Below, in pieces: positions 45,281-55,205 of a stretch of 64,000 nucleotides of DNA (position 1 is its first letter; each line of letters begins with the position of its first letter). Below the pieces are notes generated by a model. It was not told the origin of the DNA. It searched no databases and worked only from the letters and a program-made list of their open reading frames with translations. Source of the DNA: Curvibacter soli (GTDB taxonomy: Bacteria; Pseudomonadota; Gammaproteobacteria; Burkholderiales; Burkholderiaceae_C). The stretch is from contig NZ_JARGEN010000017.1 in assembly GCF_029211125.1 (NCBI RefSeq), positions 1-64,000 of the forward strand, in the 5' to 3' direction. Position numbers and translations under genes: made by a program.

Positions 45281-47674
45281 TCAGGAAGCGGCCAGGCGCT
45301 GCCAGGTGTCGATCACGCTGTCGGGGTTGAGCGAGATGGAGACGATGCCTTCATTGGCCAGCCACTGGGCGAAGTCCGGATGGTCGCTGGGGCCCTGGCC
45401 GCAGATGCCCACGTACTTGCCCTGCGCCTTGCAGGCGGCGATGGCGCGCGACAGCAGGGCCTGCACGGCAGGGTCGCGCTCGTCGAAATCGGCGGCCAGC
45501 AGCTCCAGCCCCGAATCGCGGTCCAGCCCCAGCGTGAGTTGGGTCAGGTCGTTGGAACCGATGGAGAAGCCGTCGAAGAATTCGAGGAAGCGCTCGGCAA
45601 GGATGGCATTGGAGGGCACCTCGCACATCATGATGACCTTCAGCCCGTTTTCGCCGCGCTTCAGGCCGTGCTGCGCCAGCAGCCCCGTGACGCGCTCGGC
45701 CTGCCCCAGCGTGCGCACGAAGGGCACCATGACCTGCACGTTGGTCAGACCCATGTCGTCGCGCACGCGCTTCAGCGCCGCGCATTCCATGGCGAAGGCC
45801 TCGCGGAATTCCTCGCTGATGTAGCGCGCCGCGCCACGGAAGCCCAGCATGGGGTTCTCTTCCTCGGGTTCGTAGCGGCTGCCGCCGATGAGCTTGCGGT
45901 ATTCGTTGCTCTTGAAGTCCGACAGCCGCACGATGACCGGCTTTGGCCAGAACGCCGCGGCGATGGTGGCTACGCCCTCGGCCACCTTGTCCACGTAGAA
46001 CGCGCGGGGGCTGGCATGGCCGCGCGCCACGGATTCGACGGCCTTCTTCAGGTCGGCATCGACGTTCGGGTAGTCGAGGATGGCCTTGGGATGCACGCCG
46101 ATGTTGTTGTTGATGATGAACTCCAGCCGCGCCAGGCCCACGCCGTCGTTGGGCAACTGGGCGAAGTCGAAGGCGAGCTGCGGGTTGCCCACGTTCATCA
46201 TGATCTTGGTCTTGATGGGCGGCATCTCGCCGCGCTGGACCTCGGTGATCTCGGTTTCCAGAAGACCGTCGTAGATTCGGCCCGTATCGCCTTCGGCGCA
46301 GCTCACGGTGACCAGCGTGCCGTCCTTGAGCTTTCCGGTGGCGTCACCGCAGCCCACCACCGCGGGAATGCCGAGCTCGCGCGCGATGATGGCCGCGTGG
46401 CAGGTGCGCCCGCCGCGGTTGGTGACGATTGCCGAGGCGCGCTTCATCACCGGCTCCCAGTTCGGGTCGGTCATGTCGGTCACCAGCACGTCGCCGGGCT
46501 GCACCTTGTCCATCTCGCGGATGTCGTGCACCAGGCGCACGGGACCGGTGCCGATCTTCTGGCCGATGGCGCGGCCCTCGGCCAGCACGGTGCTGGTGCC
46601 CTTGAGCTTGAAGCGCTGTTCGGCCTTGCCGGCGGCCTGGCTCTTCACCGTCTCGGGGCGGGCCTGCAGGATGTAGAGCTGGCCGTCGGTGCCGTCCTTG
46701 CCCCATTCGATGTCCATCGGGCGTCCATAGTGCTGCTCGATGACGAGCGCGTATTGCGCGAGCTGTTGCACCTCGGCGTCGGTGAGCGAATAGCGGTTGC
46801 GCTGCTCCGTGGGCACGTCGACGGTCTTCACCAGCTTGCCGCTGGCGGCCTTCTCCTCGGCGCTGGCGAACACCATCTGGATCAGCTTGGAGCCCAGGTT
46901 GCGCCGGATGACGGACTGCCTGCCCTCGGCCAGCATGGGCTTGTGCACATAGAACTCATCGGGGTTCACCGCGCCCTGCACCACGGTCTCGCCCAGACCG
47001 TAGCTGCTGGTGATGAACACGACCTGGTCGAAGCCGGACTCGGTGTCGATGGTGAACATCACGCCCGCGGCGCCAAGGTCGGAGCGCACCATGCGCTGCA
47101 CGCCCGCAGAGAGCGCCACCACGTCGTGCGCGAAGCCCTTGTGCACGCGGTAGCTGATGGCGCGGTCGTTGTAGAGGCTGGCAAACACCTCCTTCATCTT
47201 GTGCAGCACGTCCTGGATGCCGACCACGTTGAGGAAGGTTTCCTGCTGGCCGGCGAACGAGGCGTCGGGCAGGTCTTCCGCCGTGGCGGAGGAGCGCACG
47301 GCGAAACTGGCCTGGCTGTTGCCCGCACTGAGCGCGGCGAAGGCATCGTGGATGGCCTTTTCCAGGTCGGACGGAAAGGGCTGGGCTTCAACCCAGGCAC
47401 GGATTTCGGCGCCGGCGGTGGCAAGCGCACGCACGTCTTCGGTATCCAGCGCGGCCAAGCGCCGGCTGATGCGGTCGGCCAGACCCTCATGGGCCAGGAA
47501 CTGGCGGAACGCGTGCGCCGTGGTGGCGAAGCCCGTGGGTACCCGCACGCCCTGGGGCAACTGCGAAATCATCTCGCCGAGGCTGGCGTTCTTGCCGCCG
47601 ACCGCCTCGACATCGGTCATCCTCAGGTTTTCAAACGGAACGACCAGGGCGGTCGGGCTGAAAAGTGCAGACAT
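45281..47674 (-). CDS. ppsA: phosphoenolpyruvate synthase
   Basis: A 797-residue enzyme making PEP from pyruvate and ATP. The N-terminal ATP-grasp half includes [12 protein letters not shown] and [23 protein letters not shown]. The central swivelling domain has the phospho-accepting His426 in [21 protein letters not shown]. The C-terminal PEP-binding barrel has [15 protein letters not shown] and the Cys-containing [18 protein letters not shown]. The start was set at [17 protein letters not shown]; upstream sequence includes a dispersed repeat. It is divergent from ppsR, its own regulator. Confidence 0.98.
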   Translation of the reverse strand: MSALFSPTALVVPFENLRMTDVEAVGGKNASLGEMISQLPQGVRVPTGFATTAHAFRQFLAHEGLADRISRRLAALDTEDVRALATAGAEIRAWVEAQPFPSDLEKAIHDAFAALSAGNSQASFAVRSSATAEDLPDASFAGQQETFLNVVGIQDVLHKMKEVFASLYNDRAISYRVHKGFAHDVVALSAGVQRMVRSDLGAAGVMFTIDTESGFDQVVFITSSYGLGETVVQGAVNPDEFYVHKPMLAEGRQSVIRRNLGSKLIQMVFASAEEKAASGKLVKTVDVPTEQRNRYSLTDAEVQQLAQYALVIEQHYGRPMDIEWGKDGTDGQLYILQARPETVKSQAAGKAEQRFKLKGTSTVLAEGRAIGQKIGTGPVRLVHDIREMDKVQPGDVLVTDMTDPNWEPVMKRASAIVTNRGGRTCHAAIIARELGIPAVVGCGDATGKLKDGTLVTVSCAEGDTGRIYDGLLETEITEVQRGEMPPIKTKIMMNVGNPQLAFDFAQLPNDGVGLARLEFIINNNIGVHPKAILDYPNVDADLKKAVESVARGHASPRAFYVDKVAEGVATIAAAFWPKPVIVRLSDFKSNEYRKLIGGSRYEPEEENPMLGFRGAARYISEEFREAFAMECAALKRVRDDMGLTNVQVMVPFVRTLGQAERVTGLLAQHGLKRGENGLKVIMMCEVPSNAILAERFLEFFDGFSIGSNDLTQLTLGLDRDSGLELLAADFDERDPAVQALLSRAIAACKAQGKYVGICGQGPSDHPDFAQWLANEGIVSISLNPDSVIDTWQRLAAS

Positions 47675-47818
47675 GGGAAAGCTCCAGAAGTTGAAACCGG
47701 GTCTGCGCGCAGCCTCGTCAAAGGGAGACCAGCCGCTGCCATGCACGCCACGGAGCTGACGCTTTGTTGTTGCTCTACGGGAAAGCCGCGTTGGTGCATG
47801 GTGGGAATTTGGATCACG

Positions 47819-47894
47819 ACTTACGCAAAACGGGTTCAGGACAACATGTCCGCCCTTGGGCGCAACGGCTGGCACATGCCTGTCCGCGTGAGTC
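47819..47894. repeat. dispersed repeat R2, copy 1 (about 76 bp)
   Basis: The sequence acttacgcaaaacgggtt...cttgggcgcaacggctgg...gtccgcgtgagtcc matches a second copy at 54815-54892 over its whole length, with about 75-80 percent identity by eye. It lies between ppsA and ppsR. The rest of this intergenic region (47675-47818, 47895-47961) shows no gene; the two divergent promoters must lie in it. Confidence 0.8.
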
Positions 47895-47961
47895 CTACGG
47901 ATAATGGACGCCATTTTAGGCGCCCCGCCCGGAGCGCCCGCAACCGCCGGCAAATCACCCC

Positions 47962-48783
47962 ATGCATACCCGCACCATATTCCTCATCTCCGACGGCACC
48001 GGCATCACCGCCGAAACCTTCGGGCAGGCCATCATGGCGCAGTTCGACGTCAAGGCCCGCTACGTGCGCCTGCCCTTCATCGACACGCCCGACAAGGCGT
48101 TCCAGGCAGTGCGGCAAATCAACCACACGGGCGATGTGGAAGGGCGCAAGCCCTTCGTCTTCTCCACACTGGTGGACCCGGGCGTGCTCAAGGTGCTGGA
48201 GGACGGCTGCCGCGGCCTGCTGATGGACATGTTCGGCACCTTCCTGCGCCCGTTGGAGCAGGAGCTGGGCCTGAAGTCGCTGCACCGCGTGGGCCGCTTC
48301 GCCGACATCAGCAAGAGCCAGGCGTACACCGACCGCATCGAGGCCATCAACTTCAGCCTGGCGCACGACGACGGGCAGAGCAACCGCGACCTCGAAGGCG
48401 CCGACGTGATCCTCGTGGGCGTATCGCGCAGCGGCAAGACGCCCACTTCGCTCTACCTCGCCATGCAGTACGGCCTGAAGTGCGCCAACTACCCGCTGAT
48501 CCCGGAGGACTTCGAGCGCAAGCAATTGCCGCCCGCGCTGGTGCCGTTCCGCAAGAAGATCTTCGGCCTGACGATCGCGCCCGAGCGTCTGAGCGAAATC
48601 CGCAACGAGCGACGGCCCAACTCGAAGTACGCGAGCCTGGACAACTGCCGCATGGAAGTGGCCGAGGCCGAGTCGATGATGCGCCGCTCGGGCATCCGCT
48701 GGCTGTCCACCACCACCAAGAGCATCGAGGAAATCGCCACCACCATCTTGCAGGAAGTGCGGCCCGAGCGGTTGGCATACTGA
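47962..48783 (+). CDS. ppsR: PEP synthase regulatory protein (kinase/pyrophosphorylase)
   Basis: A 273-residue DUF299 bifunctional regulator that inactivates PEP synthase by ADP-dependent phosphorylation of a threonine and reactivates it by phosphorolysis. The P-loop GVSRSGKT is at residues 153-160, preceded by [15 protein letters not shown]. Conserved blocks [31 protein letters not shown] and [15 protein letters not shown] follow. It is divergent from its target ppsA, an arrangement conserved in proteobacteria. Its stop is part of the border of a mobile-element copy. Confidence 0.97.
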   Translation: MHTRTIFLISDGTGITAETFGQAIMAQFDVKARYVRLPFIDTPDKAFQAVRQINHTGDVEGRKPFVFSTLVDPGVLKVLEDGCRGLLMDMFGTFLRPLEQELGLKSLHRVGRFADISKSQAYTDRIEAINFSLAHDDGQSNRDLEGADVILVGVSRSGKTPTSLYLAMQYGLKCANYPLIPEDFERKQLPPALVPFRKKIFGLTIAPERLSEIRNERRPNSKYASLDNCRMEVAEAESMMRRSGIRWLSTTTKSIEEIATTILQEVRPERLAY

Positions 48784-48883
48784 TGATCCTGGAAACGGCA
48801 GGTGCATAGCGCTCTCACCCATGGGGTGAACGCCGCCAGCATGCCTGGGCGGCGGGTGTACTGAGGCAGGGTATGTTTCCAGC
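48783..48883. mobile_element. MITE-like element, short form, copy D, right half diverged
   Basis: The left end CCTGGAAACGGCAGGTG (from 48788) and about 40 bp of interior match copies B and C. The right half (gtatgtttccagc) is degenerate. It fills exactly the space between the stop codons of ppsR and ahpF, which converge. No clear target duplication remains. Confidence 0.7.
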
Positions 48884-50443
48884 TCAATTCGTAGGCGCCG
48901 TGCTGCGGATCAGATGGTCGAAGGCGGAGAGCGCGGCCTTGGCGCCCTCGCCCGCGGCGATGATGATCTGCTTGTACGGCACCGTGGTGCAGTCGCCGGC
49001 GGCGAACACGCCGGGCACCGAGGTCTGGCCCCGGGCGTCGACAATGATCTCGCCGAAGCGCGACAGCTCCACCGTGCCCTTGAGCCAGTCGGTGTTGGGC
49101 AGCAGGCCGATCTGCACGAACACGCCTTCGAGGCCGAGCTGCTTCGCTTGGCCCGACACGCGGTCCTTGTAGGTCAGGCCATTGACCTTCTGGCCGTCGC
49201 CCAGCACCTCGGTGGTCTGCGCGTTGACGACGATGTCCACGTTGGACAGGCTCCTGAGCTTGCGCTGCAGCACGGCGTCGGCCTTCAGCTCGCCCGCGAA
49301 TTCGAGCAGAGTTACATGCGCGACCACGCCGGCCAGGTCGATGGCCGCTTCCACACCCGAGTTGCCGCCGCCCACCACGGCCACCTTCTTGCCCTTGAAC
49401 AGCGGGCCGTCGCAGTGCGGGCAGTAGGTCACGCCCTTGGTGCGGTATTCCTGCTCGCCGGGCACGTTCATGTCGCGCCAGCGCGCGCCGGTGGCGATGA
49501 TGACGGTCCTGGACTTCAGGCTGGCCCCGTTCTCGAACTGCACTTCCACCAGTTCGCCAGGCACCAGCGCGCGGGCACGCTGCAGGTTCATGATGTCCAC
49601 GTCGTAGGCGCGCACGTGCTGCTCCAGCGCAGCCGCGAACTGTGGGCCTTCGGTCTTGAGCACCGAGACGTAGTTCTCGATGTCGAGCGTATCGAGCACC
49701 TGGCCGCCGAAGCGCTCGGCGGCCACGCCGGTGCGGATGCCCTTGCGCGCGGCATAGACGGCGGCCGCCGCGCCCGAGGGGCCGCCGCCGACGATCAGCA
49801 CGTCGAACGGCGCCTTGGCGGCGAGCTTGGCGGCGTCGCGCGCACCGGCGTTCTTGTCGATCCTGGCGACGATCTCGCCGAGTTCCATGCGGCCCTGGCC
49901 GAAGCGTTCGCCGTTGAGGAACACCGTGGGCACGCCCATGATCTCCCGGCGCTCGATCTCGTCCTGGAAGATGGCGCCGTCGATGGCCGTGTGGCGGATG
50001 CGCGGGTTCAGCACGCTCATGAGATTGAGCGCCTGCACCACGTCCGGGCAGTTGTGGCAGGAGAGCGAGTAGTAGGTCTCGAACTCGTAGTCGCCGTCGA
50101 GGCTCTTCACCTGCTCCAGCAGGTCCGCTGCTTCCTTGGAGGGATGGCCGCCCACTTGCAGCAGCGCGAGCACGAGCGAGGTGAATTCGTGGCCCAGCGG
50201 CACGCCGGCAAAGCGCACGCCCGTATCCGCGCCGGGGGTGGTGAGGAGGAAGGACGGCTTGCGCACCGGCGCGTCGTTCTTCTCCACCACGGTGATCTTG
50301 TCGGAGAGCGCGCCGATCTCGTGCAGCAGCTCGCGCAGTTCGCCGGACGCCTTGCTCTCGTCGAGCGTGGCGACCAGCTCGATCGGGCGGGTGACGCGCT
50401 CCAGGTAGGCCTTCAGTTGGGATTGGAGGTTGGTGTCCAGCAT
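48884..50443 (-). CDS. ahpF: alkyl hydroperoxide reductase subunit F
   Basis: A 519-residue flavoprotein that passes electrons from NAD(P)H to AhpC. The N-terminal tandem thioredoxin fold carries Cys129-His-Asn-Cys132. The FAD domain starts at [21 protein letters not shown], a second redox pair is in [10 protein letters not shown], the NAD-binding site is [19 protein letters not shown], and the C-terminal FAD motif is [10 protein letters not shown]. The start was put at [11 protein letters not shown] because AGGA lies 9 bases before this ATG; an ATG three codons upstream overlaps it too closely. It follows ahpC, from which a terminator hairpin separates it. Confidence 0.97.
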   Translation of the reverse strand: MLDTNLQSQLKAYLERVTRPIELVATLDESKASGELRELLHEIGALSDKITVVEKNDAPVRKPSFLLTTPGADTGVRFAGVPLGHEFTSLVLALLQVGGHPSKEAADLLEQVKSLDGDYEFETYYSLSCHNCPDVVQALNLMSVLNPRIRHTAIDGAIFQDEIERREIMGVPTVFLNGERFGQGRMELGEIVARIDKNAGARDAAKLAAKAPFDVLIVGGGPSGAAAAVYAARKGIRTGVAAERFGGQVLDTLDIENYVSVLKTEGPQFAAALEQHVRAYDVDIMNLQRARALVPGELVEVQFENGASLKSRTVIIATGARWRDMNVPGEQEYRTKGVTYCPHCDGPLFKGKKVAVVGGGNSGVEAAIDLAGVVAHVTLLEFAGELKADAVLQRKLRSLSNVDIVVNAQTTEVLGDGQKVNGLTYKDRVSGQAKQLGLEGVFVQIGLLPNTDWLKGTVELSRFGEIIVDARGQTSVPGVFAAGDCTTVPYKQIIIAAGEGAKAALSAFDHLIRSTAPTN

Positions 50444-50495
50444 GGCTTTCATTCCTATTGACTCGTTGATTTCGATAGTTATGCACTAACAGTGG

Positions 50496-50522
50496 AAAAA
50501 AAAGCCTGGGCGCGCCCAGGCT
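50496..50522 (-). terminator. terminator/attenuator between ahpC and ahpF
   Basis: AGCCTGGG-cgcg-CCCAGGCT forms a perfect 8-bp stem (50503-50510 and 50515-50522). On the minus strand it is followed by an 8-base T-run. It starts 17 bp after the ahpC stop and would reduce read-through into ahpF, giving more AhpC than AhpF. Confidence 0.85.
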
Positions 50523-50538
50523 TTTCCCACGCTGACTT

Positions 50539-51114
50539 TTAGATCTTGCCCACGAGGTCGAGCGAAGGCGTCAGGGTCTTGGCGCCTTCCTTCCACTTGG
50601 CCGGGCAGACCTGGCCGGGGTTGGCGGCCGTGTACTGCGCCGCCTTGAGCTTGCGCAGGGTTTCCGACACGTCGCGGGCGATTTCGTTGGAGTGAACCTC
50701 GGCCGTCTTGATCACGCCGTCGGGGTTGATGACAAAGGTGCCGCGCAGCGCCAGGCCCTCTTCGGGGATCAGCACGTCGAAGGCGGTGGACAGCGCATGG
50801 GTCGGGTCGCCGACCAGCGGAAACTTGGCCTTGCCCACGGCGTCGGAGGTCTCGTGCCAGACCTTGTGGGCGAAATGGGTGTCGGTCGAGACGATGTAGA
50901 CCTCGGTGTTGAGTTTCTGGAATTCGGCGTAGTTGTCGGCCGAGTCCTCGATTTCGGTCGGGCAGTTGAAGGTGAACGCGGCCGGCAGGAAGATGAAGAC
51001 CGACCACTTGCCCTTGATGGTTTGTTCGGTCACTTCGATGAACTCGCCCTTGCCGTTACGGTTGACGAACGCCTGGGCCTTGAAGGGCTGGACTTGCGTG
51101 TTGATGAGCGACAT
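50539..51114 (-). CDS. ahpC: alkyl hydroperoxide reductase subunit C (peroxiredoxin)
   Basis: A 191-residue typical 2-Cys peroxiredoxin. The peroxidatic Cys51 lies in LPAAFTFNCPTE; the usual aspartate of PADFTFVCPTE is Ala46 here, and Val is Asn. The resolving cysteine is in GQVCPAKWKEGAKTL near the C-terminus. The block STDTHFAHKVWHETS is conserved. The start is MSLINTQVQPFK. Confidence 0.97.
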   Translation of the reverse strand: MSLINTQVQPFKAQAFVNRNGKGEFIEVTEQTIKGKWSVFIFLPAAFTFNCPTEIEDSADNYAEFQKLNTEVYIVSTDTHFAHKVWHETSDAVGKAKFPLVGDPTHALSTAFDVLIPEEGLALRGTFVINPDGVIKTAEVHSNEIARDVSETLRKLKAAQYTAANPGQVCPAKWKEGAKTLTPSLDLVGKI

Positions 51115-51405
51115 TGCGGTTTCCTTTCAGTTGCTGCTGGAGTTGGGTGGCACCCGAAAAGCGGGCACGGGTGGAAGCATAAGTCCGACCGACCCATCAA
51201 TCCAATGAATTGATTGCATTGATCCGATTGTTTACATCTATTCATGGCGGATCTGTATGCAAACGCATATCGCCATCACAAGCCAAGCCGCCCGACCACT
51301 TGGCGCAGGGGCTTGGCGCGTCCGCCGCGCCACGCATCCCGAGAATGCCCCATCCGGCCACACACAACACCCCCCGAAGGGAGCCCCATGTGCCGTAGGC
51401 AGGTC
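51115..51405. other. intergenic region between ahpC and ppk2
   Basis: 291 bp. Besides the palindrome above and the ahpC promoter region, I see no convincing gene. Both flanking genes are on the minus strand, so the ppk2 terminator is also expected here. Confidence 0.4.
51196..51223. promoter_or_regulatory. 28-bp imperfect palindrome upstream of ahpC, possible OxyR/LysR-type site
   Basis: The arms atcaatccaatgaa and ttgattgcattgat are inverted copies with two mismatches, located 82-109 bp upstream of the ahpC start. It contains T-N11-A patterns typical of LysR-family sites. AhpC genes are commonly OxyR-controlled, but the ATAG/CTAT half-sites of the E. coli consensus are not matched exactly. 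Confidence 0.5.
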
Positions 51406-52242
51406 CTAATCGACCTGCACGCCGCGCAGCGCCGGATTGGCCGGCGGCGGGCATAGGTCCAGCCCGGCCAGCGTGTCGCGCACCACGGTGGCGACCATCA
51501 GGTTGCGGTGGGTCTTGGAATCCGCCGGCACGATGGTCCAGGGCGCCCAGGCGGTGTGGGTAGCCCCCAGCAGGTCTTCGTAAGCGCGCTGGTATTGCGG
51601 CCATTGCTTGCGCACGTCGAGGTCGCCGGGGTTGAACTTCCAGTTCTTGGCCGGGTCGTCGAGCCGTTCCTGCAGGCGTGCGCGCTGCTCGCCGTAGCCG
51701 ATGTGCAGCATGAACTTGCAGATCACGGTGCCGGTCTCGGCCAGCATGCGTTCGAAATCGTTGATGTGCTCGAAGCGCTGGCGCTGCTGCTCGGGCGTGA
51801 TCCAGCCGTTCACCACGGGCACCAGCACGTCCTCGTAGTGGCTGCGGTTGAACACCACGATCTCGCCGGCCGCTGGCACGCAGCGGTGGATGCGCCAGAG
51901 GTAATCGTGCGCGCGTTCGTCCTCGGTGGGGGCTTTCCAGCCGACAGCGTGCACGCCCAGCGGGCTGGTGCGGTTGAACACGTCGCGGATGGTGCCGTCC
52001 TTGCCGGCGGTGTCCAGCCCCTGCAGCACCACCAGCAGTTTGCGTGCGCGATTGGCATACAGCAGATTCTGCAGCGCGTCGATCTGCTGCGCCAGCGAAT
52101 CGACCTCGATCTTGTCGCGCGTCTTGTCGCCCACCGAATACGGCGTGGCATCGCTGTCGAACTTGTCCAGATCGACGCGGCCCTTGCCGGGCTGCCATGC
52201 CGCGAGGCGCTTGCCGTTGGTGGGTTTGCCGTTGTCAGCCAT
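51406..52242 (-). CDS. ppk2: polyphosphate kinase 2 family protein
   Basis: A 278-residue P-loop kinase that uses polyphosphate to phosphorylate nucleotides. Walker A is GLDTAGKDGTIRDV, the lid/Walker B block FNRSHYEDVLV follows, and HIGYGEQRARLQERLDDPAKNWKFNPGDLDVRKQWPQYQRAYEDLL is characteristic of PPK2. Single-domain length and this pattern fit classes I/III; whether it acts on NMP or NDP cannot be told. It is preceded on the same strand by the ThDP enzyme gene. Confidence 0.95.
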   Translation of the reverse strand: MADNGKPTNGKRLAAWQPGKGRVDLDKFDSDATPYSVGDKTRDKIEVDSLAQQIDALQNLLYANRARKLLVVLQGLDTAGKDGTIRDVFNRTSPLGVHAVGWKAPTEDERAHDYLWRIHRCVPAAGEIVVFNRSHYEDVLVPVVNGWITPEQQRQRFEHINDFERMLAETGTVICKFMLHIGYGEQRARLQERLDDPAKNWKFNPGDLDVRKQWPQYQRAYEDLLGATHTAWAPWTIVPADSKTHRNLMVATVVRDTLAGLDLCPPPANPALRGVQVD

Positions 52243-52266
52243 GGTGTTTCCTTTCTTTCCTCCCGG

Positions 52267-53997
52267 TCAGCGGACACCGATGCGCTGGAGCGCGGCGCTG
52301 CGGATGCCCGTGAGCGTGCTGCGCGTGGTGATGACCTCCGGCGACAGCGGTATCTCGATCAGCGTGCCCGTATCGGCGGCCAGCGCGCGCAGCAAGGCGG
52401 CCTCGAAGTCTGCCGCGCGCGTGACCTGCTCGGCCTGGTAGCCAAAGGCGCGCGCATAGGCGCAGAAATCGGGGTTGCGCAGCGCGGTGCCGCTGACGCG
52501 CGTAGGGTATTGCCGCTCCTGGTGCATGCGGATGGTGCCGTACATGCCGTTGTTGAGCAGCACGATGATGCTCTTGCCTCCGTGCTGCACGGCGGTGGCG
52601 AGCTCCTGCGCGTTCATCAGGAAATCGCCGTCGCCCGCGATGGTGAAGGCGGTGCGGCCCGTGGCGATGGAGGCGCCGATGGCCGCCGGCACGCCGTAGC
52701 CCATGGCGCCCGAGGTGGGCGCGAGCTGCGTCTTGAAGCCCTTGGACCAGCCATGGTACCGGTAATAGCGGTGCAGCCAGCTCGCGAAATTGCCTGCGCC
52801 GTTGGTCAGCACCGCGTCGGCGGGCAGGTGTTTCTGCAGCGTGGCGATGATGGCCGGCATGTCCACCGCGCCGGGCGCGCCCATGTCCAGGCCCGGCAGC
52901 GGCTGCGGCGCGATGGCTGCAAGGTAGTCGGCATGCGCGGCGGCTGCCCAGGCGGCCCAGGGCAGCGTCTCGGCCACGCCGGGCGCGGCCAGCGTGGCCA
53001 GCGCGGGTGCGGCGGCGTCCATGCTCGCGTTGATGGCCAGGTCGGGGAAGTACACGCGGCCCAGTTCCTCGGCGCCGACGTGGATGTGCACCAGCTTCTG
53101 CCGCGTGCGCGGCGCTTCGAGCAGGGTGTAGCCGCTGGTCGTCATCTCGCCCAGGCGCGGGCCGATGGCGATCACCAGGTCGCTGTCGCGGATGCGCTGC
53201 GCGAGCTGGGCGCTGGGGGCGATGCCCACGTCGCCCGCGTAGAGCGGGTGGTGGTTGTCGAACGTGTCCTGGAAGCGAAAGGCATTGCCCACCGGCAGCA
53301 TCCAGTTCTCGGCGAAGCGCTCCAGCGCCTGGGCCGCGCGCGGCGTCCAGCCGCCGCCGCCGGCGATGACGAAAGGACGCTCTGCTTTCAATAGCAGCTC
53401 CCGCAGGTCTTGCAAGCGCTGCGGGCCTATTTCAATGGTAACGGGCTGCACGGCGGGCAGCGGTGGCACGTCCACCTCCTGCGCCAGCATGTCCTCGGGC
53501 AGCACCAGCACCGCGGGGCCGGGGCGGCCCTGCATGGCGGTGGCGTAGGCGCGGGCGATGTATTCGGGGATGCGGCGCGCGTCGTCGATGCGCTCCACGC
53601 GCTTGGCCATGCCCTTGGTCGAGGGGCCGAAGAAGGCGGCGAAGTCCACCTCCTGGAACGCCTCGCGGTCGCGGAAGTCGCTGCCCACGTCGCCCACCAG
53701 CAGCACCATGGGCGTCGAATCCTGGAACGCCGTGTGCAGGCCGATGGCGGCATTGGTGGCGCCCGGCCCGCGCGTGACGAAGCACACTCCGGGGCGGCCC
53801 GTGAGCTTGCCGTGCGCGTCGGCCATGAAGGCCGCGCCGCCCTCCTGGCGGCAGGTGACGAAGCGGATGCGGTCGGCGTACCGGTGGAAGCCGTCGAGCA
53901 CGGCCAGGTAGCTTTCGCCCGGCACGCCATAGACATGGGTGGTGCCTTGCGCGGCCAGGCATTCGGCGATCAGGTGCCCTGCGAGTTGACGGGTCAT
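52267..53997 (-). CDS. thiamine diphosphate-dependent enzyme (acetolactate synthase-like large subunit)
   Basis: A 576-residue protein with three ThDP-enzyme domains. Glu52 (TCRQEGGAAFMADAHGKLTG) is the cofactor-activating glutamate; GPGATNAAIGLHTAFQDSTPMVLLVGDV follows; the pyrophosphate motif is GDGDFLMNAQELATAVQHGG...LLNN. It resembles 'thiamine pyrophosphate-binding protein' paralogues of IlvB without a partner small subunit gene, so true acetolactate synthase activity is uncertain. A segment near residue 190-205 (IGPQRLQDLRELLLKAER) is encoded by a copy of the intergenic hairpin repeat. Confidence 0.88.
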   Translation of the reverse strand: MTRQLAGHLIAECLAAQGTTHVYGVPGESYLAVLDGFHRYADRIRFVTCRQEGGAAFMADAHGKLTGRPGVCFVTRGPGATNAAIGLHTAFQDSTPMVLLVGDVGSDFRDREAFQEVDFAAFFGPSTKGMAKRVERIDDARRIPEYIARAYATAMQGRPGPAVLVLPEDMLAQEVDVPPLPAVQPVTIEIGPQRLQDLRELLLKAERPFVIAGGGGWTPRAAQALERFAENWMLPVGNAFRFQDTFDNHHPLYAGDVGIAPSAQLAQRIRDSDLVIAIGPRLGEMTTSGYTLLEAPRTRQKLVHIHVGAEELGRVYFPDLAINASMDAAAPALATLAAPGVAETLPWAAWAAAAHADYLAAIAPQPLPGLDMGAPGAVDMPAIIATLQKHLPADAVLTNGAGNFASWLHRYYRYHGWSKGFKTQLAPTSGAMGYGVPAAIGASIATGRTAFTIAGDGDFLMNAQELATAVQHGGKSIIVLLNNGMYGTIRMHQERQYPTRVSGTALRNPDFCAYARAFGYQAEQVTRAADFEAALLRALAADTGTLIEIPLSPEVITTRSTLTGIRSAALQRIGVR

Positions 53998-54137
53998 GGT
54001 GGAAGGCGATCTCTGGAGTTATGGAGGAGGGGAGGGGGCGGCATAGCGGGGGCGCCGCGGCATGCGCGATTATCGCGAACCGTTTGCCGGCATACTCGGC
54101 GTAGCGCCCATTGCCCACGACACAGGAGCAGCACCCT

Positions 54138-54809
54138 ATGGATATCCGTGAAGCCGTCGCCAGCCGTTTGTCCGTCCGCGATTTCCTCCCCGATCCGGTA
54201 CCCCACGCCACCATCGCGCGCGTGCTGCAGCAGGCCCTGCGCGCGCCCTCGGGCGGCAACCTGCAGCCGTGGCACCTGCAGGTGGTGGGCGGCGCGGCGC
54301 TCGTGCGGCTGAAGGCGGCGATGCACGAGGCCACCGCCGAAGGCGCGGCACGCGAAGCGCCCGCCTACGACGTCTATCCGCGCGAACTGGCCTCGCCTTA
54401 CCGCGAGCGGCGCTTCCAGGTGGGCGAGGACATGTACGCGCGGCTGGGCATCGCGCGCGAGGACAAGCCCGCGCGCCGCGCATGGTTTCGCCGCAACGCG
54501 CAGGCGTTCGGCGCGCCGCTGGTGGTGTTCTGCAGCGTGGACCGTCGCATGGGGCCGCCGCAGTGGTCCGACCTGGGCATGCTGCTGCAGACCTTCATGC
54601 TGCTGCTGCGCGCCGAGGGGCTGCACAGTTGCGCCCAGGAATACTGGTCCGCCTTCCCCGAAACCGTGGGCAGCTTCCTGGCCCTGCCGCCCGAGCGCAT
54701 GCTGTTCGCGGGCGTGGCCGTGGGCCATGTCAACATGGAACACCCGGTGAACCGGCTGGTCACGGCGCGCGCAACGCTCGACGAGGTGGCGCAATTCATC
54801 TACGAATAA
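54138..54809 (+). CDS. nitroreductase family protein
   Basis: A 223-residue FMN-dependent oxidoreductase: AVASRLSVRDFLPDPVPHATIARVLQQALRAPSGGNLQPWH gives the FMN phosphate-binding arginines and Ser/Asn, and the C-terminal half has DLGMLLQTFMLLLRAEGLHSCAQEYW and VAVGHVNMEHPVNRL. It resembles NfnB/PnbA-type nitroreductases; substrate unknown. The start is the ATG after AGGAG; it is divergent from the ThDP enzyme gene. Its neighbour downstream is an FMN riboswitch. Confidence 0.92.
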   Translation: MDIREAVASRLSVRDFLPDPVPHATIARVLQQALRAPSGGNLQPWHLQVVGGAALVRLKAAMHEATAEGAAREAPAYDVYPRELASPYRERRFQVGEDMYARLGIAREDKPARRAWFRRNAQAFGAPLVVFCSVDRRMGPPQWSDLGMLLQTFMLLLRAEGLHSCAQEYWSAFPETVGSFLALPPERMLFAGVAVGHVNMEHPVNRLVTARATLDEVAQFIYE

Positions 54810-54814
54810 GCCGC

Positions 54815-54892
54815 ACCTGACGCAAACCGGGTTCGGGCGAGACGCCCGGCCCTCGGGCGCAACGGCTGGTGCATCCTTGTTCGCGTCAGTCC
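54815..54892. repeat. dispersed repeat R2, copy 2 (about 78 bp)
   Basis: The sequence acctgacgcaaaccgggtt...ctcgggcgcaacggctgg...gttcgcgtcagtcc matches 47819-47894. The ends tgacgcaaa and ttcgcgtca are roughly inverted. It begins five bases after the nitroreductase stop. Confidence 0.8.
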
Positions 54893-54971
54893 ATCAGCAT
54901 CCGCCCGCAGCGCCCGCGGGGCTGCTCCTACAATGCCGATCGCGGCCTGCCCTTGGGCAGGCCGCGCCAAG

Positions 54972-55130
54972 CGTTCTCAGGGTGAGGGTGCGATTTCCCA
55001 CCGGCGGTGATGGCGGGCTTTGCGGCCCGCACGAGTCCGCGAGCGCCCGGGCTGCGCACAGGAAGCCGCGGGGTCAGCAGAGCCGGCGTGATTCCGGCGC
55101 CGACGGTCACAGTCCGGATGGAAGAGAGCG
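54972..55130 (+). promoter_or_regulatory. FMN riboswitch (RFN element)
   Basis: The aptamer is recognisable from end to end: ttctcagggtgagggtgcgatttcccaccggcggtgatggcgggc, an intervening stem, then gcgagcgcccgg, ggtcagcagagccggcgtgattccggcgccgacggtcacagtccggatggaagagagcg. All conserved RFN segments are present in order. It ends 75 bp before ribH2, so the gene is expected to be shut off when FMN is plentiful. No T-rich terminator is evident between aptamer and gene, so control may act on translation. Confidence 0.95.
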
Positions 55131-55205
55131 CGAAGCCCCGGGCCCCGTGCGCGTGCGCCCTGATTGCTGGAAACCTTCCTGTCATCGCAGAGCAGAAGAC
55201 ACACC

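Noticed and set aside
45380-48223. A very long open frame antisense to ppsA
   Set aside because: High-GC genes often leave the opposite strand open. It lacks any recognisable domain, has His/Val/Gly-rich composition, and fully overlaps a well-supported gene.
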